From assembly GCA_036172665.1 (NCBI GenBank), contig CM069880.1:4714501-4778500 (forward strand): a stretch of 64,000 nt of DNA. The letters are read 5' to 3'. This document shows, one piece after another, positions 37,682-51,000 of this stretch. The notes beneath the pieces were generated by a model that worked only from the letters and a program-made list of their open reading frames with translations, ran no database searches and was not told the DNA's origin. Source of the DNA: Prosopocoilus inquinatus (Eukaryota; Arthropoda; Insecta; Coleoptera; Lucanidae). A program made the position numbers and the translations under genes. The first letter of the stretch is position 1, and each line of letters begins with the position of its first letter.

Positions 37682-39121
37682 GAACTATAAGAGATAGGTA
37701 TAGGGAATGCTAATACAGGACGAAAGAACATTTAATCCTGAGTCACATGGTATAAAAATATACTAGGCGTTCCATTTAAAAAACATGACTTTTCGACAGT
37801 TGAAATTAGTTCGAATAGAAGTTATTTTTCAACCAGCCTGTAACCAATTAAGTGCAAAACTGGAGATGATCTGAAAGAATGTTATTGTATCCTACTGCAG
37901 ACCAAAAGTGGGCATCATGGTTTTTGTTACACAAAGATGACAGTATCATAACCAAGGTTCTGCAAGTCTGAGTTATTTTTAATAAATGAAAATATATCGG
38001 AAACGGTTAATTTTTCTTGTATCACATGTTGCACAAAATATTTTTAGAATTTTATGAAGATTCCAAAAACGCATTAAAAATTGGGGTGTTCTGTTTAAAA
38101 AAAGAAAGTTGACAGCAACTTCCGGTATAAGCGGAAGTGTCCGAAAATTAAAAATATTGTATTTTGATAGACCATCATCGTTAACTTATAACTGCAAAAT
38201 ATGTAACCGAAATTAAAAGGAGAAGTCCGTAAACTTTTAATGAAAGTGTTGCCTGAATCTCCCTGTATATAGGCTTACTACTTTTAAGGGCGAAAAAACT
38301 TTTTTTCTCCTAAAATCGCGAAAAAATTCACCCGTATAGAGCTCGACGAGGCGCATTCAAAACCGTGCCCCGTTCCTCTCTAGCTCGCCCCTTTCCCGAG
38401 ATATCGACCCTTAAAATACCATCGTAAAGAGACATTAATTCCGCACAGAAAACGAGCTTTAACGCTTAAATTATGTTACACGCTCATCGCCTGTGGCGGT
38501 TTTAAAAGAGAAAAGCAACTATTCCTGCCCTGATTAATTCAAAAGAGAACGAAACTCAAGGCATGTTATGTAAGACAAGTGTTTTCTCAGAGAAAAGTTG
38601 AATAAGCGAAAATCCCTTCGCGCAAATCCTGTAATTGTTATTTATGGAGCATCATGGTATTATCTTTACTTGTAAAACATTTAAAATAGCGATAAATAAA
38701 AATAATTTTTAATGCGTCGTGGTGCTGCCATCCTGAAACGACCGACGCGAACTTTCAAGTAATCAAAGATCACAGGTCCCTGCAGAATTACAGGAATTTG
38801 TAATCATCGGCGCGCTCTAAGTTGGTTGCACGTTCAACGTACAGATGGCGCATCGATCCCTCACGTGCGTTCAGTAATGCTCAGCGACGGCTCCAACGCT
38901 TCGCTGCCGTACTCAGCCACCCAAAATTAGCGAAAATTTTCAGCGTTGAGGTGAATGAACAAACGTGTTTGAGTAAAATACATAATTTCATCTGCATTTT
39001 AATGCATTAACATTAAAGTCTTGTCCTCGTTTAATGAAAGCGAATTATTATTCTCTAATGCGAACGATTTAGGATAAACTCGCACTGGTTTCATTACTTG
39101 GTCAGCCCACAGGATTACCGT
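37682..39121. repeat. 1440-bp non-satellite spacer, copy 2
   Basis: Same length and junctions as copy 1. It belongs with copy 3 by shared variants: aaagtgggcatcatgg, attgtattttg, atatgtaaccg, gcgaaaatttt. A 62-codon frame at 38822-39010 starts only with TTG and has no recognisable domain; it is interrupted in copy 1, so I do not call it a gene. Confidence 0.9.
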
Positions 39122-42100
39122 AACGAAATAACACGTATTAGCGTTGTTCCTGTGATGTATCTAATCGATCCTTACTTACCTACTATGTTATTTGACGTTT
39201 CAACGGACTCGAGTAACTCTGATGTGAGACACGAAGTTTTCGGACGCAGCAGAAGCTGGAAATAGTTTTGAACGAAACAACACGTATTAGCGTTGTTCCT
39301 GTGATGTATCTAATCGATCCTAACTTATCTGCTGTTATTTGTCGTTTCAACGGACTCCAGTAACTCTGATGTGAGATACGAAGCTCTCGAACTCAGCAGA
39401 AGCTGGAAATAGTTTTGAACGAAACAACACGTATTAGCGTTGTTCCTGTGATGTATCTAATCGATCCTTAATTATCTATCATGTTATTTGACGTTACGAT
39501 GGACCCCAGTAACTCTGATGTGAGATACGAAGTTTTCGGACGCAGTAGAAGCTGGAAATAGTTCTGAATGAAACAACACGTATTAGCGTTGTTCCTGTGA
39601 TATATCTAATCGATCCTTACTTATCTATCATGTTATTTGACGTTACGATGGACTCCAGTAACTCTGATGTGAGATACGAAGTTTTCGGACGCAGCAGAAG
39701 CTGGAAATAGTTTTGAACGAAACAACACGTATTAACGTTGTTCCTGTGTTGTATCTAATCGATCCTTACATATCTGCTATGTTATTTGACGTTCCAACGG
39801 ACTCCAGTAACTCTGATGTGAGATACGAAGTTCTCGCACTCAGCAGAAGCTGGAAATAGTTTTGAACGAAACAACGCGTATTAGCATTGTTCCTGTGATG
39901 TATCTAATCGATCCTTACTTATCTATCATGTTATTTGACGTTCCAACGGACTCCAGTAACTCTGAAGTGAGATACGAAGTTTTCGGACGCAGCAGAAGCT
40001 TGAAATAGTTTTGAACGAAATAACACGTATTTGCGTTGTTACTGTGATGTATCTAATCGATGCTTACTTATCTAATATGTTAATTGACGTTCCAACGGAC
40101 TCCAGTAACTCTGATGTGAGATACGAAGTTCTCGCACTCAGCAGAAGCTGGAAATAGTTTTGAACGAAAGAACGCGTATTAGCATTGTTCCTGTGATGTA
40201 TCTAATCGATCCTTACTTATCTATCATGTTATTTGACGTTCCAACGGACTCCAGTAACTCTGATGTGAGATACGAAGTTCTCGCACTCAGCAGAAGCTGG
40301 AAATAGTTTTGAACGAAACAACACGTATTAGCATTGTTCCTGTGATGTATCTAATCGATCCTTACTAATCTATCATGTTATTTGACGTTACGATGGACTC
40401 CAGTAACTCTGATGTGAGATACGAAGTTTTCGGACGCAGCGGAAGCTGGAAATAGTTTTGAAGGAAATAACACGTATTAACGTTGTTCCTGAGATGTATC
40501 TAATCGATCCTTACTTATCTAATATGTTGTTTGACGTTTCAACGGACTCCAGTAACTCTGATGTGAGACACGAATTTCTCGCGCTCAGCAGAAGCTGGAA
40601 ATAGTTTTGAACGAAACAACAAGTATTAGCATTGTTCCTGTGATGTATCTAATCGATCCTTACTTATCTATCATGTTATTTGACGTTACGATGGACTCCA
40701 GTAACTCTGATGTGAGATACGAAGTTTTCGAACGCAGCGGAAGCTAGAAATAGTTTTGAAGGAAATAACACGCATTATCGTTGTTCCTGTGATGTATCTA
40801 ATCGATGCTTACTTATCTAATATGTTAATTGACGTTCCAACGGACTCCAGTAACTCTGATGTGAGATACGAAGTTCTCGCACTCAGCAGAAGCTGGAAAT
40901 AGTTTTGAACGAAAGAACGCGTATTAGCATTGTTCCTGTGATGTATCTAATCGATCCTTACTTATCTATCATGTTATTTGACGTTACGATGGACTCCAGT
41001 AACTCTGATGTGAGATACGAAGTTTTCGGACGCAGCGTAAGCTGGAAATAGTTTTGAAGGAAACAATACGTATTAGCGTTGTTCCTGTGATGTATCTAAT
41101 CGATCCTTACTAATCTATCATGTTATTTGACGTTACGATGGACTCCAGTAACTCTGATGTGAGATACGAAGTTTTCGGACGCAGCGGAAGCTGGAAATAG
41201 TTTTGAAGGAAATAACACGTATTAACGTTGTTCCTGAGATGTATCTAATCGATCCTTACTTATCTAATATGTTGTTTGACGTTTCAACGGACTCCAGTAA
41301 CTCTGATGTGAGACACGAATTTCTCGCGCTCAGCAGAAGCTGGAAATAGTTTTGAACGAAACAACAAGTATTAGCATTGTTCCTGTGATGTATCTAATCG
41401 ATCCTTACTTATCTATCATGTTATTTGACGTTACGATGGACTCCAGTAACTCTGATGTGAGACACGAAGTTCTCGAACGCAGCGGAAGCTAGAAATAGTT
41501 TTGAAGGAAATAACACGCATTATCGTTGTTCCTGTGATGTATCTAATCGATCCTTACTTATCTAATATGTTGTTTGACGTTTCAACGGACTCCAGTAACT
41601 CTGATGTGAGATACGAATTTCTCGCACTCAGCAGAAGCTGGAAACAGTATTGAACGAAACAACACGTATTAGCATTGTTCCTGTGATGTATCTAATCGAT
41701 CTTTACTTATCTATCATGTTATTTGACGTTACGATGGACTCCAGTAACTCTGATGTGAGATACGAAGTTTTCGGACGCAGCGGAAGCTAGAAATAGTTTT
41801 GAACGAAATAACACGTATTAGCGTTGTTCCTGTGATGTATCTAATCGATCCTTACTTATCTAATATGATACTTGACGTTCCAACGGACTCCAGTAACTCT
41901 GATGTGAGATACGAAGTTCTCGCACTCAGCAGAAGCTGGAAATAGTTTTGAACGAAACACCACGTATTAGCGTTGTTCCTGTGATGTATCTAATCGATCC
42001 TTACTTATCTATCATGTCATTTGACGTTACGATGGACTCCAGTAACTCTTATGTGAGATACGAAGTTTTCGGACGCAGCGGAAGCTGGAAATAGTTTTGA

Positions 42101-45100
42101 ACGAAATAACACGTATTAGCGTTGTTCCTGTGATGTATCTAATCGATCCTTACTTATCTATCATGTTATTTGACGTTACGATGGACTCCAGTAACTCTGA
42201 TGTGAGATACGAAGTTTTCGGACGCAGCGGAAGCTGGAAATAGTTTTGAACGAAATAACACGTATTAGCGTTGTTCCTGTGATGTATCTAATCGATCCTT
42301 ACTTATCTAATATGTTGTTTGACGTTTCAACGGACTCCAGTAACTTTGATGTGAGATACGAAGTTCTCGCACTCAGCAGAAGCTGGAAATAGTTTTGAAC
42401 GAAACAACACGTATTAGCATTGTTCCTGTGATGTATCTAATCGATCCTTACTTATCTATCATGTTATTTGACGTTACGATGGACTCCAGTAACTCTGATG
42501 TGAGAAACGAAATTTTCGGACGCAGCGGAATCTGGAAATAGTTTTGAACGAAATAACACGTATTAGCGTTGTTCCTGTGATGTATCTAATCGTTCCTTAC
42601 TTATCTAATATGTTATTTGACGTTTCAACGGACTCCAGTAACTCAGATGTGAGATACGAAGTTCTCGCACTCAGCAGAAGCTGGAAATAGTTTTGAACGA
42701 AACAACACGTATTAGCGTTATTCCTGTGATGTATCTAATCGATCCTTACTTATCTATCTTGTTATTTGACGTTACGATGGACTCCAGTAACTCTGATGTG
42801 AGATACGAAGTTTTCGGACGCAGCAGAAGCTGGAAATAGTTTTGAACGAAACAACACGTATTAACGTTGTTCCTGTGTTGTATCTAATCGATCCTTACAT
42901 ATCTGCTATGTTATTTGACGTTCCAACGGACTCCAGTAACTCTGATGTGAGATACGAAGTTCTCGCACTCAGCAGAAGCTGGAAATAGTTTTGAACGAAA
43001 CAACGCGTATTAGCATTGTTCCTGTGATGTATCTAATCGATCCTTACTTATCTATCATGTTATTTGACGTTCCAACGGACTCCAGTAACTCTGAAGTGAG
43101 ATACGAAGTTTTCGGACGCAGCAGAAGCTTGAAATAGTTTTGAACGAAATAACACGTATTTGCGTTGTTACTGTGATGTATCTAATCGATGCTTACTTAT
43201 CTAATATGTTAATTGACGTTCCAACGGACTCCAGTAACTCTGATGTGAGATACGAAGTTCTCGCACTCAGCAGAAGCTGGAAATAGTTTTGAACGAAAGA
43301 ACGCGTATTAGCATTGTTCCTGTGATGTATCTAATCGATCCTTACTTATCTATCATGTTATTTGACGTTCCAACGGACTCCAGTAACTCTGATGTGAGAT
43401 ACGAAGTTCTCGCACTCAGCAGAAGCTGGAAATAGTTTTGAACGAAACAACACGTATTAGCATTGTTCCTGTGACGTATCCAATCGATCCTTACTTATCT
43501 ATCATGTTATTTGACTTTACGATGGACTCCAGTAACTCTGATGTGAGATACGAAGTTTTCGGACGCAGCGTAAGCTGGAAATAGTATTGAACGAAACAAT
43601 ACGTATTAGCGTTGTTCCTGTGATGTATCTAATCGATCCTTACTAATCTATCATGTTATTTGACGTTACGATGGACTCCAGTAACTCTGATGTGAGATAC
43701 GAAGTTTTCGGACGCAGCGGAAGCTGGAAATAGTTTTGAAGGAAATAACACGTATTAACGTTGTTCCTGAGATGTATCTAATCGATCCTTACTTATCTAA
43801 TATGTTGTTTGACGTTTCAACGGACTCCAATAACTCTGATGTGAGATACGAATTTCTCGCCCTCAGCAGAAGCTGGAAATAGTTTTGAACGAAACAACAC
43901 GTATTAGCATTGTTCCTGTGATGTATCTGATCGATCCTTACTTATCTATCATGTTATTTGACGTTACGATGGACTCCAGTAACTCTGATGTGAGATACGA
44001 AGTTTTCGGACGCAGCGGAAGCTGGAAATAGTTTTGAACGAAATAACACGTATTAGCGTTGTTCCTGTGATGTATCTAATCGATCCTTACTTATCCAATA
44101 TGTTATTTGACGTTTCAACGGACTCCAGTAACTCTGATGTGAGATACGAAATTCTCGCACTCAGCAGAAGCTGGAAATAGTTTTGAACGAAACAACACGT
44201 ATTAGCACTGTTCCTGTGATGTATCTAATCGATCCTTACTTATCTATCATGTTATTTGACGTTACGATGGACTCCAGTAACTCTGATGTGAGATACGATG
44301 TTTTCGGACGCAGCGGAAGCTGGAAATAGTTTTGAACGAAATAACACCTATTGGCGTTGTTCCTGTGATGTATCTAATCGATCCTTACTTATCTAATATG
44401 TTGTTTGACGTTTCAACGGACTCCAGTAACTCTGATGTGAGACACGAATTTCTCGCGCTCAGCAGAAGCTGGAAATAGTTTTGAACGAAACAACAAGTAT
44501 TAGCATTGTTCCTGTGATGTATCTAATCGATCCTTACTTATCTATCATGTTATTTGACGTTACGATGGACTCCAGTAACTCTGATGTGAGATACGAAGTT
44601 TTCGAACGCAGCGGAAGCTAGAAATAGTTTTGAAGGAAATAACACGCATTATCGTTGTTCCTGTGATGTATCTAATCGATCCTTACTTATCTAATATGTT
44701 GTTTGACGTTTCAACGGACTCCAGTATCTCTGATGTGAGATACGAATTTCTCGCACTCAGCAGAAGCTGGAAATAGTATTGAACCAAACAACACGTATTA
44801 GCATTGTTCCTGTGATGTATCTAATCGATCTTTACTTATCTATCATGTTATTTGACGTTACGATGGACTCCAGTAACTCTGATGTGAGATACGAAGTTTT
44901 CGCACTCAGCAGAAGCTGGAAATAGTTTTGAACGAAACAACACGTATTAGCATTGTTCCTGTGATGTATCTAATCGATCCTTACTTATCTATCATGTTAT
45001 TTGACGTTACGATGGACTCCAGTAACTCTGATGTGAGATACGAAGTTCTCGCACTCAGCAGAATTTGGAAATAGTTTAGAACGAAACAACACGTATTAGC

Positions 45101-46636
45101 ATTGTTCCTGTGATGTATCTAATCGATCCTTACTTATCTATCATGTTATTTGACGTTACGATGGACTCCAGTAACTCTGATGTGAGATACGAAGCTTTCG
45201 GACGCAGCGGAAGCTGGAAATAGTTTCGAACGAAACAACACGTATTAGCGTTATTTCTGTGATGTATCTAATCGATCCTTACTTATCTATTACGTTATTT
45301 GACGTTACGATGGACTCCAGTAACTCTGATGTGAGATACGAAGTTTTCGGACGCAGCGGAAGCTGGAAATAGTTTTGAACGAAATAACACGTATTAGCGT
45401 TGTTCCTGTGATGTATCTAATCGATCCTTACTTATCTAATATGTTATTTGACGTTTCAACGGACTCCAGTAACTCTCATGTGAGATACGAAGTTCTCGCA
45501 CTCAGCAGAAGCTGGAAATAGTTTTGAACGAAACAACACGTATTAGCATTGTTCCTGTGATGTATCTAATCGATCCTTACTTATCTATCATGTTATTTGA
45601 CTTTACGATGGACTCCAGTAACTCTGATGTGAGATACGAAGTTTTCGGACGCAGCGTAAGCTGGAAATAGTTTTGAACGAAATAACACGTATTAGCGTTG
45701 TTCCTGTGATGTATCTAATCGATCCTTACTTATCTAATATGTTAATTGAACTTTCAACGGACTCCAGTAACTCTGATGTGAGATACGAAGTTCTCGCACT
45801 CAGCAGAAGCTGGAAATAGTTTTGAACGAAACAACACGTATTAGCATTGTTCCTGTGATGTATCTAATCGATCCTTACTTATCTAATATGTTATTTGACG
45901 TTTCAACGGACTCCAGTAACTCTGATGTGGGATACGAAGTTCTCGCACTCAGCAGAAGCTGGAAATAGTTTTGAACGAAACAACACGTATTAGCATTGTT
46001 CCTGTGATGTATCTAATCGATCCTTACTTATCTATCATGTTATTTGACGTTACGATGGACTCCAGTAACTCTGATGTGAGATACGATGTTTTCGGACGCA
46101 GCGGAAGCTGGAAATAGTTTTGAACGAAATAACACGTATTAGCGTTGTTCCTGTGATGTATCTAATCGATCCTTACTTATCCAATATGTTATTTGACGTT
46201 TCAACGGACTCCAGTAACTCTGATGTGAGATACGAAGTTCTCGCACTCAGCGGAAGCTGGAAATAGTTTTGAACGAAACAACACGGATTAGCGTTGTTCC
46301 TGTGATGTATCTAATCGATCCTTACTTATCTGCTATGTTAATTGACGTTTCAGCGGACTCCAGTATCTCTGATGTGAGATTCGAAGTTCTCGGACGCAGC
46401 AGAAGCTGGAAATAGTTTTGAACGAAACAAAACCTATTAGCGTTGTTCCTGTGATGTATCTAATCGATCCTTGCTTATCTATCATGTTATTTGACGTTTC
46501 GATGGACCCCAGTAACTCTGATGTGAGATACCAAGTTTTCGGACGCAGCAGGAGCTGGAAATAGTTTTGAACGAAATAACACGCATTAGCGTTGTTCCTG
46601 TGATGTATCTAATCGATCCTTACTTATATATCATGT
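39122..46636. repeat. 149-bp satellite block between spacers 2 and 3
   Basis: 7515 bp, or 50 monomers plus remainder, less a 2-bp deletion at tctgctgttatt near 39330. It is longer than its neighbours because it contains an internal repetition. About 39,661-40,340 recurs at 42,790-43,469 with an offset of 3129 bp (21 monomers; gttgttactgtg at 40036 and 43165). From 42,790 on, the order parallels 33,090-36,860, with one dimer lost in between (offset 9700 falls to 9402). It starts and ends with the conserved post- and pre-spacer monomers. Confidence 0.93.
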
Positions 46637-48076
46637 GAACTATAAGAGATAGGTATAGGGAATGCTAATACAGGACGAAAGAACATTTAATCCTGAGTCA
46701 CATGGTATAAAAATATACTAGGCGTTCCATTTAAAAAACATGACTTTTCGACAGTTGAAATTAGTTCGAATAGAAGTTATTTTTCAACCAGCCTGTAACC
46801 AATTAAGTGCAAAACTGGAGATGATCTGAAAGAATGTTATTGTATCCTACTGCAGACCAAAAGTGGGCATCATGGTTTTTGTTACACAAAGATGACAGTA
46901 TCATAACCAAGGTTCTGCAAGTCTGAGTTATTTTTAATAAATGAAAATATATCGGAAACGGTTAATTTTTCTTGTATCACATGTTGCACAAAATATTTTT
47001 AGAATTTTATGAAGATTCCAAAAACGCATTAAAAATTGGGGTGTTCTGTTTAAAAAAAGAAAGTTGACAGCAACTTCCGGTATAAGCGGAAGTGTCCGAA
47101 AATTAAAAATATTGTATTTTGATAGACCATCATCGTTAACTTATAACTGCAAAATATGTAACCGAAATTAAAAGAAGAAGTCCGTAAACTTTTAATGAAA
47201 TTGTTGCCTGAATCTCCCTGTATATAGGCTTACTACTTTTAAGGGCGTAAAAACTTTTTTTCTCCTAAAATCGCGAAAAAATTCACCCATATAGAGCTCG
47301 ACGAGGCGCATTCAAAACCGTGCCCCGTTCCTCTCTAGCTCGCCCCTTTCCCGAGATATCGACCCTTAAAATACCATCGTAAAGAGACATTAATTCCGCA
47401 CAGAAAACGAGCTTTAACGCTTAAATTATGTTACACGCTCATCGCCTGTGGCGGTTTTAAAAGAGAAAAGCAACTATTCCTGCCCTGTTTAATTCAAAAG
47501 AGAACGAAACTCAAGGCATGTTATGTAAGACAAGTGTTTTCTCAGAGAAAAGTTGAATAAGCGAAAATCCCTTCGCGCAAATCCTGTAATTGTTATTTAT
47601 GGAGCATCATGGTATTATCTTTACTTGTAAAACATTTAAAATAGCGATAAATAAAAATAATTTTTAATGCGTCGTGGTGCTGCCATCCTGAAACGACCGA
47701 CGCGAACTTTCAAGTAATCAAAGATCACAGGTCCCTGCAGAATTACAGGAATTTGTAATCATCGGCGCGCTCTAAGTTGGTTGCACGTTCAACGTACAGA
47801 TGGCGCATCGATCCCTCACGTGCGTTCAGTAATGCTCAGCGACGGCTCCAACGCTTCGCTGCCGTACTCAGCCACCCAAAATTAGCGAAAATTTTCAGCG
47901 TTGAGGTGAATGAACAAACGTGTTTGAGTAAAATACATAATTTCATCTGCATTTTAATGCATTAACATTAAAGTCTTGTCCTCGTTTAATGAAAGCGAAT
48001 TATTATTCTCTAATGCGAACGATTTAGGATAAACTCGCACTGGTTTCATTACTTGGTCAGCCCACAGGATTACCGT
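46637..48076. repeat. 1440-bp non-satellite spacer, copy 3
   Basis: Closest to copy 2, sharing its variants. Private changes include aaaagaagaag, gaaattgttgcc, gggcgtaaaaac and cacccatatag. Same junctions. The TTG-started 62-codon frame lies at 47777-47965. Confidence 0.9.
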
Positions 48077-51000
48077 AACGAAATAACACGTATTAGCGTT
48101 GTTCCTGTGATGTATCTAATCGATCCTTACTTACCTACTATGTTATTTGACGTTTCAACGGACTCGAGTAACTATGATGTGAGACACGAAGTTTTCGGAC
48201 GCAGCAGAAGCTGGAAATAGTTTTGAACGAAACAACACGTATTAGCGTTGTTCCTGTGATGTATCTAATCGATCCTAACTTATCTGCTGTTATTTGTCGT
48301 TTCAACGGACTCCAGTAACTCTGATGTGAGATACGAAGCTCTCGAACTCAGCAGAAGCTGGAAATAGTTTTGAACGAAACAACACGTATTAGCGTTGTTC
48401 CTGTGATGTATCTAATCGATCCTTAATTATCTATCATGTTATTTGACGTTACGATGGACCCCAGTAACTCTGATGTGAGATACGAAGTTTTCGGACGCAG
48501 TAGAAGCTGGAAATAGTTCTGAATGAAACAACACGTATTAGCGTTGTTCCTGTGATATATCTAATCGATCCTTACTTATCTATCATGTTATTTGACGTTA
48601 CGATGGACTCCAGTAACTCTGATGTGAGATACGAAGTTTTCGGACGCAGCAGAAGCTGGAAATAGTTTTGAACGAAACAACACGTATTAACGTTGTTCCT
48701 GTGTTGTATCTAATCGATCCTTACATATCTGCTATGTTATTTGACGTTCCAACGGACTCCAGTAACTCTGATGTGAGACACGAAGTTCTCGCACTCAGCA
48801 GAAGCTGGAAATAGTTTTGAACGAAACAACGCGTATTAGCATTGTTCCTGTGATGTATCTAATCGATCCTTACTTATCTATCATGTTATTTGACGTTCCA
48901 ACGGACTCCAGTAACTCTGAAGTGAGATACGAAGTTTTCGGACGCAGCAGAAGCTTGAAATAGTTTTGAACGAAATAACACGTATTTGCGTTGTTCCTGT
49001 GATGTATCTAATCGATGCTTACTTATCTAATATGTTAATTGACGTTCCAACGGACTCCAGTAACTCTGATGTGAGATACGAAGTTCTCGCACTCAGCAGA
49101 AGCTGGAAATAGTTTTGAACGAAAGAACGCGTATTAGCATTGTTCATGTGATGTATCTAATCGATCCTTACTTATCTGTCATGTTATTTGACGTTCCAAC
49201 GGACTCCAGTAACTCTGATGTGAGATACGAAGTTCTCGCACTCAGCAGAAGCTGGAAATAGTTTTGAACGAAACAACACGTATTAGCGTTGTTCCTGTAA
49301 TGTATCTAATCGATCCTTACTTATCTAATATGTTATTTGACGTTCCAACGGACTCCCGTAACTCTGATGTGAGATACGAAGTTCTCGCACTCAGCAGAAG
49401 CTGGAAATAGTTTTGAACGAAACAACACGTATTAGCATTGTTCCTGTGATGTATCTAATCGATCCTTACTTATCTATCATGTTATTTGACGTTACGATGG
49501 ACTCCAGTAACTCTGATGTGAGATACGAAGTTTTCGGACGCAGCGTAAGCTGGAAATAGTTTTGAATGAAACAATACGTATTAGCGTTGTTCCTGTGATG
49601 TATCTAATCGATCCTTACTAATCTATCATGTTATTTGACGTTACGATGGACTCCAGTAACTCTGATGTGAGATACGAAGTTTTCGGACGCAGCGGAAGCT
49701 GGAAATAGTTTTGAAGGAAATAACACGTATTAACGTTGTTCCTGAGATGTATCTAATCGATCCTTACTTATCTAATATGTTGTTTGACGTTTCAACGGAC
49801 TCCAGTAACTCTGATGTGAGACACGAATTTCTCGCGCTCAGCAGAAGCTGGAAATAGTTTTGAACGAAACAACAAGTATTAGCATTGTTCCTGTGATGTA
49901 TCTAATTGATCCTTACTTATCTATCATGTTATTTGACGTTACGATGGACTCCAGTAACTCTGATGTGAGATACGAAGTTTTCGAACGCAGCGGAAGCTAG
50001 AAATAGTTTTGAAGGAAATAACACGCATTATCGTTGTTCCTGTGATGTATCTAATCGATCCTTACTTATCTAATATGTTGTTTGACGTTTCAACGGACTC
50101 CAGTAACTCTGATGTGAGATACGAATTTCTCGCACTCAGCAGAAGCTGGAAACAGTATTGAACGAAACAACACGTATTAGCATTGTTCCTGTGATGTATC
50201 TAATCGATCTTTACTTATCTATCATGTTATTTGACGTTACGATGGACTCCAGTAACTCTGATGTGAGATACGAAGTTTTCGGACGCAGCGGAAGCTAGAA
50301 ATAGTTTTGAACGAAATAACACGTATTAGCGTTGTTCCTGTGATGTATCTAATCGATCCTTACTTATCTAATATGTTACTTGACGTTCCAACATACTCCA
50401 GTAACTCTGATGTGAGATACGAAGTTCTCGCACTCAGCAGAAGCTGGAAATAGTTTTGAACGAAACACCACGTATTAGCGTTGTTCCTGTGATGTATCTA
50501 ATCGATCCTTACTTATCTATCATGTCATTTGACGTTACGATGGACTCCAGTAACTCTGATGTGAGATACGAAGTTTTCGGACGCAGCGGAAGCTGGAAAT
50601 AGTTTTGAACGAAATAACACGTATTAGCGTTGTTCCTGTGATGTATCTAATCGATCCTTACTTATCTATCATGTTATTTGACGTTACGATGGACTCCAGT
50701 AACTCTGATGTGAGATACGAAGTTTTCGGACGCAGCGGAAGCTGGAAATAGTTTTGAACGAAATAACACGTATTAGCGTTGTTCCTGTGATGTATCTAAT
50801 CGATCCTTACTTATCTAATATGTTATTTGACGTTCCAACGGACTCCAGTAACTTTGATGTGAGATACGAAGTTCTCGCACTCAGCAGAAGCTGGAAATAG
50901 TTTTGAACGAAACAACACGTATTAGCATTGTTCCTGTGATGTATCTAATCGATCCTTACTTATCTATCATGTTATTTGACGTTTCGATGGACCCCAGTAT

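Noticed and set aside
38822..39010. 62-codon frame in spacer copies 2, 3 and 4
   Set aside because: It starts at TTG, has no domain or signal I recognise and is stopped by TAA in copy 1. Three of four open copies is no evidence when the copies are near-identical.
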